Counted from the first letter of the stretch, positions 1-7,707 are shown. The stretch is 64,000 bases of DNA from Paenibacillus selenitireducens (GCF_002021565.1 NZ_MSZX01000011.1:168742-232741), one strand, 5' to 3'. The notes: generated by a model not told the origin, from the sequence alone. Numbers and translations: made by a program.

Positions 1-449
1 TGATATTCTCACAATTCACGGGAATGTTGGAGATCATTCGCAGCATGCTTGCTCGGATGGGGCTGCCGTGTTTCTATCTCGCTGGTGATACCCCTGTGGA
101 AGAACGGCTAGAGATGTGTTCCCGATTTAATGAAGGGGAGCATGATATTTTCTTGATATCGTTAAAAGCTGGCGGGACAGGCCTAAATTTAACGGGGGCA
201 GATACAGTTATTTTGTATGATCTGTGGTGGAACCCTGCTGTCGAACAGCAAGCGGCGGATCGGGCGCATCGGATGGGACAGAAGAATGTCGTGCAGGTGA
301 TCCGGTTAATCACGCAAGGGACAGTTGAAGAGAAAATGTATGAGCTGCAGCAGAAGAAAAAAGATCTTATCGATCAAGTGATCCAGACTGGTGAAGGCGC
401 GACGACGTCGCTTACCGAGGAAGATATTCGAGAGCTGCTGATGATTTGA
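1..449 (+). CDS. SNF2-family DNA/RNA helicase, C-terminal fragment (5' end outside window)
   Basis: The reading frame is open from base 3 and the gene continues to the left of the window, so only about 148 C-terminal residues are visible. They form the second RecA-like lobe of a Swi2/SNF2 ATPase: an FSQFT motif, then ISLKAGGTGLNLTGAD (motif V region) and the motif VI region NPAVEQQAADRAHRMGQ with the arginine finger, followed by the KKKDLIDQVI tail usual in bacterial SNF2 proteins. Such enzymes are ATP-driven double-stranded DNA translocases. Bacillota versions often carry an N-terminal SWIM zinc finger, but that part is not in view. The internal ATG at base 24 is not the start. The stop is TGA at 447-449. 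Confidence 0.93.
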   Translation, partial: IFSQFTGMLEIIRSMLARMGLPCFYLAGDTPVEERLEMCSRFNEGEHDIFLISLKAGGTGLNLTGADTVILYDLWWNPAVEQQAADRAHRMGQKNVVQVIRLITQGTVEEKMYELQQKKKDLIDQVIQTGEGATTSLTEEDIRELLMI

Positions 450-519
450 GCATGTAATGTTTGACATATAATGGATACCCGTGTATGATTTCACTAACCA
501 ATGAACTGAAGGAGGTTCG

Positions 520-621
520 ATGTTGATGCTAAACGTTCAGATGAATCTTAACCAAAAGAATAAAGGTCGCATCGTTCCGACATGTTCGCTTGAGGTGGAA
601 TTCGATTTACGCAGTTGCTGA
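520..621 (+). CDS. Small 33-residue ORF with strong RBS, unknown function
   Basis: A canonical AAGGAGG stands a few bases before ATG at 520; an in-frame ATG at 526 is an alternative start. The 33-residue product (starts MLMLNVQMNLNQ, ends FDLRSC) has no signal peptide or membrane segment. It lies between the SNF2 gene and a compact hairpin terminator at 663-693, so it could be the last cistron of that transcript or a free-standing micro-gene. I recognise no family. The support is the RBS and the terminator only; a chance ORF remains possible. Confidence 0.4.
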   Translation: MLMLNVQMNLNQKNKGRIVPTCSLEVEFDLRSC

Positions 622-662
622 ATAAGCAGGTTAGCGTATGAAGGATGATATTATTCCATTTC

Positions 663-693
663 GGCCATGGGCGATGACGTCCATGGTCTTTTT
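663..693 (+). terminator. Rho-independent terminator
   Basis: GGCCATGG (663-670) pairs with CCATGGTC (681-688) across a 10-base loop, followed by five T. It separates the upstream helicase/small-ORF transcript from the nucleotidyltransferase gene. This, with the RBS position, argues against starting that gene at the ATG at 638, since the hairpin would then be coding. Confidence 0.7.
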
Positions 694-727
694 GCATTCA
701 TTTGTTGCTGGTAGAGGAGGGGGTAGA

Positions 728-1513
728 ATGTTGGATTACCGCGTGATCATTCAAGAAGAGCTTCGAAAGATCGAGGCGCAGGAAGGCGTACGTATTTTGT
801 ATGCCTGTGAGTCAGGGAGCCGTGCATGGGGGTTTCCGTCCAAAGATAGCGACTATGACGTACGATTTATATATATCCGGCCTGTAGATTGGTATTTATC
901 GATTAAGGAGCGGAGGGATGTGATTGAGCGTCCTATCAGCGATTTGTTGGATATCAACGGGTGGGATTTGAAGAAGGCGTTGAACTTGTTCCGCAAGTCC
1001 AATCCGCCATTATTGGAATGGTTGTACTCGCCTATTCTATATGAAGAGAAGTATTCGATCACGGAACAGATCCGGGCGATCTCACCGCTCACCTTTTCGC
1101 CGAAATCGTGCATGTATCATTATCTGAACATGGCCAAAGGAAACTTCCGGGAATATTTGCAAAGCGAGCAAGTAAAGATTAAGAAGTATTTCTATGTGCT
1201 GCGACCTGTTCTGACATGTGAATGGATTGAAAGATATAACGAGATGCCTCCGATGGAGTTTGAAGTGTTAGTCGATACACTGATCCCGGCAGAGGCTGAA
1301 TTGCGAACCGTCATTCAAGATCTTTTGTCTCGCAAAAAAGCAGGGGATGAGTTGGATTATGAGCCGCAGATACATCCGATAAACGCTTATTTAGAGGAGA
1401 AAATTGGTTATTTTGAAAAGACAGCCACTGAAATGAAAGCCGCCGAAGGCGTGTTCGATGAACAGCTTGACGCATTGTTTCGGGCTGCATTAACGGAAGT
1501 GTGGAAGGAGTAA
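728..1513 (+). CDS. RlaP/YcgL-type predicted nucleotidyltransferase
   Basis: This 261-residue protein has the Pol-beta nucleotidyltransferase signature at residues 30-46: GS (30-31), then SDYDVR with D42 and D44 as the likely metal-binding acids. The long helical C-terminal part fits the family of B. subtilis YcgL and RNA-ligase-associated RlaP proteins, whose substrate is not established. ATG 728 is chosen because AGGAGGGGG sits just upstream; the in-frame ATG at 638 lies before a terminator and has no RBS. The tatD gene follows after 3 bases, so the two are co-transcribed and probably translationally coupled. Family call is firm, substrate unknown. Confidence 0.85.
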   Translation: MLDYRVIIQEELRKIEAQEGVRILYACESGSRAWGFPSKDSDYDVRFIYIRPVDWYLSIKERRDVIERPISDLLDINGWDLKKALNLFRKSNPPLLEWLYSPILYEEKYSITEQIRAISPLTFSPKSCMYHYLNMAKGNFREYLQSEQVKIKKYFYVLRPVLTCEWIERYNEMPPMEFEVLVDTLIPAEAELRTVIQDLLSRKKAGDELDYEPQIHPINAYLEEKIGYFEKTATEMKAAEGVFDEQLDALFRAALTEVWKE

Positions 1514-1516
1514 ACC

Positions 1517-2296
1517 ATGATAGATATTGGCGTAAATTTATTACATCGTTCGTTCCAACTGGATCGAGAACAAGTTGTTGCAAGAGCGGAAGAGGAAGGG
1601 GTATCTCCATTAATTTTAACGGGGACCAGTCTACGAAGCAGCAAGGAGGCAGCGGATTATGCGAGTCGGTATCCTGCCAAGCTGTATGCTACGGCAGGTG
1701 TGCATCCGCATGATGCGAAGAGCTGTAATGCAGATACGATCCCGAAGCTGAGAGCCTTGGCGCAGCGTACAGAAGTGGTGGCTATCGGGGAATGCGGTCT
1801 TGATTTCAATCGAGATTTCTCGCCCCGGGATGTACAGCGTCAATGGTTCGAAGCGCAGATTCAACTGGCAGCCGAGCTGCAAATGCCGTTATTCCTGCAT
1901 GAGCGTGATGCACATCGTGAATTTGTCGGAATATTGAAAGAGTATCGTAATTCCTTTGACAAAGCCGTCGTACATTGTTTCACAGGAACAGCGCAAGAAC
2001 TGTACGCCTATTTGGATATGGGATTATATATTGGCATTACCGGTTGGATCTGCGATGAGCGCCGGGGGAAGCATCTGCGTGATTTGGTCCGAATCATCCC
2101 ATTAGACCGGTTAATGATCGAGACGGATGCGCCTTTTCTAACGCCGCGGGATCTCAAACGCAAACCCTTGGATGGCCGCAATGAACCGATGTTCTTGCCG
2201 CATATCCTAAGAACCGTCGCTACGTGCATGAATAAATCTGCCGACGAGGTTGCCGAGGCAACGACCCACACGGCGCGTTCCTTTTTCGCGCTCTAA
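1517..2296 (+). CDS. tatD: TatD-family metal-dependent hydrolase/DNase
   Basis: The 259-residue protein is a TatD-type TIM-barrel hydrolase. Visible metal-site motifs are GVHPHD (61-66), GECGLDFNRD (91-100, Glu92), H128 in LHERDAH, HCFTGT (H153) and ETDAPFL (Asp204). It starts MIDIGVNL and contains GITGWICDERRG, features of the Escherichia coli TatD subgroup rather than of the YcfH/YabD branch more usual in Bacillota; the N-terminal DxHxH motif of YcfH is absent. TatD proteins are Mg-dependent 3'-5' exonucleases linked to DNA repair and turnover. It is second in a two-gene unit, with a 3-base gap to the nucleotidyltransferase. The dispersed palindrome repeat begins just downstream. Confidence 0.93.
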   Translation: MIDIGVNLLHRSFQLDREQVVARAEEEGVSPLILTGTSLRSSKEAADYASRYPAKLYATAGVHPHDAKSCNADTIPKLRALAQRTEVVAIGECGLDFNRDFSPRDVQRQWFEAQIQLAAELQMPLFLHERDAHREFVGILKEYRNSFDKAVVHCFTGTAQELYAYLDMGLYIGITGWICDERRGKHLRDLVRIIPLDRLMIETDAPFLTPRDLKRKPLDGRNEPMFLPHILRTVATCMNKSADEVAEATTHTARSFFAL

Positions 2297-2309
2297 TATA
2301 GCTTTGCCA

Positions 2310-2738
2310 CCAACACGAATTGGCTTACCTAAAATGGATTTCTAACAAATCTACATCACCAGTCCTTTTTTGCAGACCTATCCTGGATTTATCCAACAAA
2401 GCTTCACTACCAGCACTAAAACGGGCACCTATACTGGACATTTCCAATATAGAGGGGGAAATTCAGCATTTTAGCGGCATTTTCAGCACATTCTATTGGA
2501 TTTATCCAGTATAGAGTGCGAAATCGTACTGAAGACAGCGAAGTTAGTGGATATATCCAATATAGCACCACCACAAACACGTTTTCCCCACCTGTACTGG
2601 ATTTTAAACAACATCGCAAACTTCATTCATCTTCATCATTGTTATAGATCGTTTTAAATTGATTTTTCATTTACGAAACGAGATCACCCCCAAAAAATAG
2701 AGTGCCGAAAAGTCCTCTGGACGTTATCGGCACTCTGA
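2310..2738 (-). repeat. Dispersed terminator + palindrome-array element, copy 1
   Basis: Five or six short palindromes of the TGGATTTATCCA type are spaced at near-constant distance. They start at 2335 (degenerate), 2384, 2435, 2497, 2548 and 2598 (half-degenerate), i.e. steps of 49, 51, 62, 51 and 50 bases; several extend to CTATA-ctgg...ccag-TATAG. The array ends at a hairpin (GAGTGCCGA 2700-2708 with TCGGCACTC 2727-2735) that has its T-run on the minus strand. The same order occurs inverted at 55436-55766. Relative to that copy, this one carries an extra 49-base unit (m0 to m1) and about 46 extra bases between AACAACAT and GATTTTTC near 2610-2662. It lies between convergent tatD and crp. 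Confidence 0.85.
2690..2735 (-). terminator. Intrinsic terminator of the crp/fnr gene (part of repeat copy 1)
   Basis: On the minus strand GAGTGCCGA/TCGGCACTC closes a 9-bp stem, continued by an inner GTCC/GGAC stem, and is followed by ATTTTTTG. The Crp/Fnr gene ends 205 bases upstream on that strand. The hairpin is shared with the terminator after gatB at 55439-55488. Confidence 0.7.
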
Positions 2739-2739
2739 A

Positions 2740-2761
2740 GCCAGCATCGTCACATGCTGGC
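2740..2761. other. Hairpin GCCAGCAT/ATGCTGGC
   Basis: A perfect 8-bp stem with a 6-base loop (CGTCAC) directly beside the repeat hairpin. No clear T-run follows on either strand, so its role is open. The rest of the gap (2762-2939) has no gene; it holds only an imperfect 14-base direct repeat, AAGCGATTACGTAG then AAGCGATTACGAAG, near 2900-2927. Confidence 0.5.
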
Positions 2762-2939
2762 CTCTTGCTGTTTATCTCTCTTTTCCTCATGTATCGTTAC
2801 TCCGCTAACGGGTTAGCCTAACTTTATGATCCAGTTCACAAAATAAACGTTATGGGCCTAACTGACTCCCTTACGCGTCTTTTGATATAGTAAGACTGCA
2901 AGCGATTACGTAGAAGCGATTACGAAGAAACCATTAGGA

Positions 2940-3644
2940 TTACCATTTACGAAGGGCAGGCACTTCTTCTGTTTCTTGACACATCTGTTCCAGCTGTTTT
3001 AGATTCATCACATAAATGATTTTCTGACGAATATCAATCAAACCTTCATTCTGAAAATCACTGAGTGTTTTGGAGATGGATTCCCGCGTAATCCCGACCA
3101 TATTGCCGAGCAGCGCGTGATTGATCTTTATATCAATTTTGTAAGCGATGCCATCTTCTTGCCCGAAATTATAATACAGGTCCATAATTAAGTTCGCGAC
3201 CTTGGTCCGCACATCACAGAAGGTCATATAGCGAATCGTCCGGTTCAATACACGGACACGTTGGAACATAATTTCATAAGCTTTTCGCAGGACAGATGGA
3301 TATTGATCAATGATTTGCAGGAAATCTTGTTTATTGATTTGCCAAGCGATAACAGGTTCCAAAGCCTCAACGGATGCAATGCGATGATTGTCACCGGTAA
3401 TGGCTTCGGCTTCACCGATAATTTCGCCAGGGAACTGAAAGCTGAGCACAACTTCCTTGCCATCTTGAATACGGTATATTTTGACCTTACCTGTACGAAG
3501 AATGAAAATTTCATCGCTTTGGTCATTCTCGAACATGAAGACATGGTTCTTTTTATAGTGGCGTTCTTTGAGCAACGGTGCGATACGGGCTAACTCATCC
3601 GTTGGAATCTCAGAGAACAGCGGGATTTGAGTTATATCTATCAT
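2940..3644 (-). CDS. Crp/Fnr-family transcriptional regulator
   Basis: The 234-residue protein has an N-terminal cyclic-nucleotide-binding-type beta-barrel (residues ~10-120, FPGEIIGEAEAITG) and a C-terminal winged helix-turn-helix (LGNMVGITRESISKTLSDFQNEGLI, ~175-200). It lacks the cysteine cluster expected of an iron-sulphur Fnr, so oxygen sensing through a cluster is not supported; the ligand is unknown. ATG 3644 is preferred because AAAGGA lies about 10 bases upstream; the longer frame to 3791 would overlap the divergent permease gene. It is transcribed away from the purine permease with a 73-base shared region and could regulate it, though no symmetric TGTGA-type site was found there. 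Confidence 0.88.
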   Translation of the reverse strand: MIDITQIPLFSEIPTDELARIAPLLKERHYKKNHVFMFENDQSDEIFILRTGKVKIYRIQDGKEVVLSFQFPGEIIGEAEAITGDNHRIASVEALEPVIAWQINKQDFLQIIDQYPSVLRKAYEIMFQRVRVLNRTIRYMTFCDVRTKVANLIMDLYYNFGQEDGIAYKIDIKINHALLGNMVGITRESISKTLSDFQNEGLIDIRQKIIYVMNLKQLEQMCQETEEVPALRKW

Positions 3645-3717
3645 GCATACAGATCCTTTCATGGTGAGATCAGAACTATTGTAACATCTTTGGCAGTAAG
3701 TAATATGTAGGGAATAA

Positions 3718-5025
3718 ATGGATGGGGGACGAAGGGAATTGAGTACACCAATCAAGAATCTGTTCCAGATTCGGGACAACGAAACCAACATCCGTACGGA
3801 AATGTTGGCGGGTCTGACTTCTTTTATTACGATAGCCTATATTATTGCCGTCAACGGAGCCATTCTAAGCATTGCGGGGATGCCGTATGAAGCGGCGACG
3901 ATCGCGACGGTGTTCGCTGCCCTTGTCGGATGTATGCTGATGGCGTTCTGGGCCAAATCACCGTTAATTCTAGCACCAGGCATGGGGGACAACGCGTTTT
4001 TTGTATTTACCTTAGTGTTTGCCTTTGGTCTTACTTGGCAGCAAGCCTTAGCAGCCGTATGTATCGCGGGAATCGTCTTTTTCTTAACTTCGGTGACGAA
4101 AGGCGCGATGTATTTATCGAAGACCATCCCTGTATCGATGATTCGTGCCATGACCGCAGGGATCGGTTTTTTTATCGGATTTTTAGGGTTGAAAAATGGC
4201 GGTGTGATCGTTCCGAGTGAGAGTACCTTCGTTCAGTTGGCGAGCTTAAGCGATCCGCATGCTTTAACGACGATGTTGACGCTTGTGATTGTCGTGCCAT
4301 TGTTCTTGCGCGGTGTGAAAGGGAATTTCTTAATTGGCATCATTGCAGGTACCATCATTGGGGTATTGCTTGGGATCGTTGATTTCTCGGCGATGGGGAG
4401 CTTCCGTTTTTCTATGGCAGGATATGAGAATGTGTTTTTCTCTTTTGATTTTAGTCAAATCAGTACCTTTAATTTCTGGATCGCTGTTTTCTCCTTATCC
4501 ATGGTCATCATCTTTGCCAATATGGGGGCACAGTTAGGTATGCTGCCGGACGATTCGAAGTTTAAGCGATCATTCCAGGCCAATGCACTGTCTATTATTG
4601 CGGCTTCGATGCTGGGGTGCAGTCCGACGACAACAGCTGCGGAGTCAGCAACTGGGATTGCGGCAGGCGGGAGATCGGGGTTAACGCCATTTATCGCAGG
4701 CATTTTGTTCATTCCAGCATTGTTCGTGATTCCGCTTCTGAAAATGATCCCCAACGAGGCGATAGCACCGGTACTTGTCATCGTGGGCTGCTTAATGATC
4801 CAAGGAATCAAAGACATCAAGCTGGATGATTTCACGGAAGCTTTTCCGGCGTTTCTGATGATGGCGGTGATGCCGTTATCCTTCAGTATCGTAAATGGGA
4901 TTGCGTTCGGGTTCATTGCTTACCCCATCGTCAAAATTGCAACGGGTCGGCGGTCTGAGGTATCGGGAACGATGTATGTGATTGCGGCCTTGTTCTTGCT
5001 CTACTTTATATTAGGTGCTCTCTAA
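3718..5025 (+). CDS. NCS2 purine permease, AzgA/PbuG type (guanine/hypoxanthine/adenine)
   Basis: This 435-residue polytopic protein has 12 or more hydrophobic segments and the AzgA-branch signatures MLAGLTSFITIAYII near the N terminus and ILAPGMGDNAFF around residue 82. Members such as B. subtilis PbuG and PbuO import guanine, hypoxanthine or adenine by proton symport. ATG 3718 has GTAGGGA upstream; TTG at 3739 (after GAAGGGA) is a possible alternative start. A strong hairpin terminator follows. It faces the Rieske oxygenase gene, beyond which lies a second purine-type permease, making a purine-centred locus. Confidence 0.9.
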   Translation: MDGGRRELSTPIKNLFQIRDNETNIRTEMLAGLTSFITIAYIIAVNGAILSIAGMPYEAATIATVFAALVGCMLMAFWAKSPLILAPGMGDNAFFVFTLVFAFGLTWQQALAAVCIAGIVFFLTSVTKGAMYLSKTIPVSMIRAMTAGIGFFIGFLGLKNGGVIVPSESTFVQLASLSDPHALTTMLTLVIVVPLFLRGVKGNFLIGIIAGTIIGVLLGIVDFSAMGSFRFSMAGYENVFFSFDFSQISTFNFWIAVFSLSMVIIFANMGAQLGMLPDDSKFKRSFQANALSIIAASMLGCSPTTTAAESATGIAAGGRSGLTPFIAGILFIPALFVIPLLKMIPNEAIAPVLVIVGCLMIQGIKDIKLDDFTEAFPAFLMMAVMPLSFSIVNGIAFGFIAYPIVKIATGRRSEVSGTMYVIAALFLLYFILGAL

Positions 5026-5034
5026 GGCAAAAGA

Positions 5035-5071
5035 AAAAGCTGACAGCTGCTTATCGCAGGGGTCAGCTTTT
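5035..5071. terminator. Bidirectional intrinsic terminator
   Basis: AAAAGCTGAC (5035-5044) pairs with GTCAGCTTTT (5062-5071). The A-run and T-run make it usable for both convergent genes, the permease (+) and the Rieske oxygenase (-). Confidence 0.85.
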
Positions 5072-5096
5072 GTTATGAATGAAGTTCTTAAGTTCT

Positions 5097-6077
5097 TTAA
5101 GCCGTTCCCCATTGAAGGCCCATGTCTTTCAAGTAACGGCGATAGGCGATACTCATGCGGTCACATGCAAGAGATAGTTCGGCTTGAAGATCGAGTGGAA
5201 GATCCTCAGGTTTTTGATTCTCAACGACAGGCTTGTCCTGTGCAAAAATAACGTCTTGGAACGCTGCGATTTCAGCGTCAGTCTGGTTCATTGGATAATT
5301 AAATGAAAGAATGCCGTAAGCGATCGAAGTCGTTGTGTCGACGGGAGCAACGGTAAGGATGATCGACATTTTCTGGTCGGTTTCTTTATCCCGTTTCGTG
5401 AACTTCACCGTCATCGGACGAAGGATCTCGTACGTATAGTAGACATTCTTCGCTTGACCTGAACCGTCAGGGTCAGGCTGAAACACGGCAATTTCTTCGG
5501 AACGAATCGAATTTCCCTCTTGAATCACATGATAATCCCCAATGATCGTATGCTCTGCTACGCCTAAATATCCTACATGGACAACAGCCAAGTGGCCCAC
5601 ATCCAAGAAATTCTCAATGACGCGGGGAGGTTTGGCTTCAACAAGTGTTTTTCCCCACATGACATTACGGTACTTGGAATCTTCCCATTCCGGCAGTTCA
5701 AAGAATGGAGCCGATTGGTCGGCATCTAAGCATACCCATATAAGTCCAAATTGCTCTTGGCAAGCATACTTCACGGTACGAGCCTTACCAGGAATCGCTC
5801 GGTCTTCAGGAAGTTGAGGGATGCGCACACACGCGCCGCTGCTGTCATATTCCCATGCATGGTAAGGGCATACCAAGTTGCCGTCTTTCACACAACCAAG
5901 CGATAGCTTCGCTCCCCGGTGAATACATAGATCCTTAAATGCATGAATCCCTTCCTCATTACGGAACAATACGACACGTTCGCCCATCAGGGTAATGCCT
6001 AAAGGTTGCTCCGTTAATTCGTCTGAGCGACAAGCCACAAGCCATTCGCGCTGTAATACTGCATCTTCAATCTTCAT
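5097..6077 (-). CDS. Rieske [2Fe-2S] non-heme iron oxygenase, candidate purine oxygenase
   Basis: The 326-residue protein is a single-subunit ring-hydroxylating oxygenase alpha chain. The Rieske cluster site is C51-x-H53 and C70-x2-H73; the catalytic domain shows N156, D159, H162 and H167 (ENFLDVGHLAVVH), the bridging Asp and two iron-ligand His. It needs an electron-supplying reductase, none of which is encoded nearby. Start ATG 6077 has AAAGGAG nine bases upstream; GTG 6101 is the longer alternative. It sits between two NCS2 purine permeases and shares its promoter region with a paired PurBox, which points to purine oxidation or demethylation (compare HpxD and NdmA/B Rieske enzymes). The family is certain, the substrate is inference. 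Confidence 0.9.
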   Translation of the reverse strand: MKIEDAVLQREWLVACRSDELTEQPLGITLMGERVVLFRNEEGIHAFKDLCIHRGAKLSLGCVKDGNLVCPYHAWEYDSSGACVRIPQLPEDRAIPGKARTVKYACQEQFGLIWVCLDADQSAPFFELPEWEDSKYRNVMWGKTLVEAKPPRVIENFLDVGHLAVVHVGYLGVAEHTIIGDYHVIQEGNSIRSEEIAVFQPDPDGSGQAKNVYYTYEILRPMTVKFTKRDKETDQKMSIILTVAPVDTTTSIAYGILSFNYPMNQTDAEIAAFQDVIFAQDKPVVENQKPEDLPLDLQAELSLACDRMSIAYRRYLKDMGLQWGTA

Positions 6078-6156
6078 GAATTTGAACTCCTTTGCTCTCA
6101 CTAGTTGATTATAGGAATGATCGTTAATTCTGAATAAATAAAAACCTCACATGTAC

Positions 6157-6185
6157 AATAGTACCAAATCAATAAGAGAAGTCAA
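6157..6185 (-). promoter_or_regulatory. Candidate sigma-A promoter of the Rieske gene
   Basis: On the minus strand TTGACT (6180-6185 on +) is followed after about 16 bases by TACTAT. PurBox 1 at 6190-6202 lies directly beside the -35 element. Confidence 0.5.
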
Positions 6186-6189
6186 CAGA

Positions 6190-6234
6190 AAAACCGAACA
6201 TTATTTTTGGTTAATCAAAAAAATGTACGTATTT
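6190..6234. promoter_or_regulatory. Paired PurBox, predicted PurR operator
   Basis: Box 1 (6190-6202, AAAACCGAACATT) matches the B. subtilis PurBox consensus AWWWCCGAACWWT at every position. Box 2 (6222-6234, AATGTACGTATTT) is its inverted partner with two mismatches. The boxes are separated by 19 bases, close to the spacing reported for tandem PurR sites. The operator sits between the divergent promoters of the Rieske oxygenase and the uracil/xanthine-type permease, so both could be PRPP/PurR-controlled. Confidence 0.72.
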
Positions 6235-6239
6235 AGGTC

Positions 6240-6268
6240 TGTACAAATGCGAAAACCTCGCCTATAAT
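6240..6268 (+). promoter_or_regulatory. Sigma-A promoter of the NCS2 permease
   Basis: TGTACA (6240-6245), a 17-base spacer and a perfect TATAAT (6263-6268). It lies just downstream of PurBox 2. Confidence 0.65.
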
Positions 6269-6342
6269 CGGAATTGTGATTTTTGTCATATGGTGTCGGA
6301 AAGTGTAATCGTATTTTGCAAAATCAGAGAGGATGGTTTTCG

Positions 6343-7689
6343 TTGGAACAGCAGAAGCCAAACAATTCACCGCTGCTTGTTGGAGTGAATGATAAAATTG
6401 GCCCCGTCAAAGCACTATTGCTAGGGTTACAGCACGTATTAGCCATGGATTTGTACATCGCACCAATCATTATTGCAGGGATTCTTGCCCTAGATGCCAG
6501 TAATGCTTCCTTCTTTATTCAAATGTGTTTCTTAGCAACAGGACTTGCCACATTAATTCAGACAGGAATTGGTCTTCGTCTTCCGGTTGTGCAAGGACCC
6601 TCATATATTCCCATTGCAGCGATTGGAGCGATCGGCAGTAAATTAGGTCTAGCGGCGATGGCAGGAAGTATGATTCCAGGTGCGCTGATCGTGATGTTAC
6701 TTGGTCTTCCCTTGAAATGGTTCGCAAAAGCTGTTCGACGTTTTATTCCGCCGCTTGTTGGGGGAACCGTTATTCTGATCGTAGGTATTGGTCTCATGCC
6801 TGTAGGATTGGGCAATGTATATAATGCACCAGGCAATCTGGGCCACAATATTATTATTGGTGCGGTATCTGCTGCAGTTTTGGTGGTTTGTATTCTTCTT
6901 GGACGTAAAGCGAAAGGGTTAGGAACATTTTTCCGCCTCATTTCGGTTATCGTTGCGATCGTTGCCGGCATCATCACAGCTTCGATGTTCGGCGCGGTCG
7001 ATTTTTCGCCAGTGAAAGAAGCCGCTTGGTTTTCGTTCCCGAAATTATTCCCATTCGGTGCGCCTGTATTTGATATTAGCGCGATTCTGACAATGGTGTT
7101 CGTCTATTTCATCGTATTAATTGAAACGACGGGAACATGGTTTGTGGTTTCTTCGGTTACGGGAGAAGAGCTAACGGATGAAAGATTGAACCGTGCATCC
7201 TTCGGTGAAGGTCTTGGATGTTTCGTAGGTTCGTTATTCGGCAGTACGCCGATGACGGGTTACTCTTCTAATGCAGGTCTTATTGCTATTACAGGAGTAG
7301 GTAGTCGGATGGCGATTATGGCTGGCGGCGGCATCTTGGTGCTTTTGGGGCTGATGCCTAAATTGTCCGCACTCATCACATGCATCCCTGAACCGGTTAT
7401 TAACGGAATCTTCGGTATCGTGTGTGTAGCTATTGTGATCAATGGTCTTAAAGTCATTCAACATGTAATCTTGGATGATCGCAATATGATGGTGATCGGT
7501 ATCCCTGTATTGCTGACCGTTGCGATTACGGTGTTGCCGAAAGGGGCGACAGACGGGTTGCCAGACTTCGTGAACTACATTCTTTCCTCCGGCATTACCG
7601 TTGGTGCGCTTGCAGCCGTGATCTTGAATTTAATCATTCCGAACACGAAGAAGCAAGAAGTAAGTGCGGCGCAACATGAAGTTGCCTAA
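6343..7689 (+). CDS. NCS2 permease, uracil/xanthine/urate (UraA/XanP) type
   Basis: The 448-residue transporter belongs to the uracil/xanthine clade of NCS2. It has the LGLQHVLAMDLYIAPIII start, the QTGIGLRLPVVQGPSY segment and the SLFGSTPMTGYSSNAGLIAITGVGSR region that carries substrate-binding residues in this clade. TTG 6343 is selected because AGAGAGGA lies about ten bases upstream, whereas ATG 6283 has no RBS. It is probably expressed from the PurBox-linked promoter and ends at a strong terminator. Xanthine, urate and uracil are all possible substrates; the PurBox and the Rieske neighbour favour a purine. Confidence 0.88.
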   Translation: MEQQKPNNSPLLVGVNDKIGPVKALLLGLQHVLAMDLYIAPIIIAGILALDASNASFFIQMCFLATGLATLIQTGIGLRLPVVQGPSYIPIAAIGAIGSKLGLAAMAGSMIPGALIVMLLGLPLKWFAKAVRRFIPPLVGGTVILIVGIGLMPVGLGNVYNAPGNLGHNIIIGAVSAAVLVVCILLGRKAKGLGTFFRLISVIVAIVAGIITASMFGAVDFSPVKEAAWFSFPKLFPFGAPVFDISAILTMVFVYFIVLIETTGTWFVVSSVTGEELTDERLNRASFGEGLGCFVGSLFGSTPMTGYSSNAGLIAITGVGSRMAIMAGGGILVLLGLMPKLSALITCIPEPVINGIFGIVCVAIVINGLKVIQHVILDDRNMMVIGIPVLLTVAITVLPKGATDGLPDFVNYILSSGITVGALAAVILNLIIPNTKKQEVSAAQHEVA

Positions 7690-7707
7690 TAAACGATTCT
7701 TATAAAA

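Noticed and set aside
638..727. 30-residue N-terminal extension of the nucleotidyltransferase
   Set aside because: It would translate through a terminator and has no RBS; ATG 728 has AGGAGG.
2320..2514. ORF ending FSTFYWIYPV, with a similar minus-strand ORF in repeat copy 2 (55611-55910)
   Set aside because: The shared peptide follows from the shared DNA repeat and palindromes; neither copy has an RBS, and the N-terminal parts are unrelated.
2940..3644. Iron-sulphur Fnr assignment of the Crp/Fnr protein
   Set aside because: The needed cysteine cluster is absent; only scattered cysteines occur.
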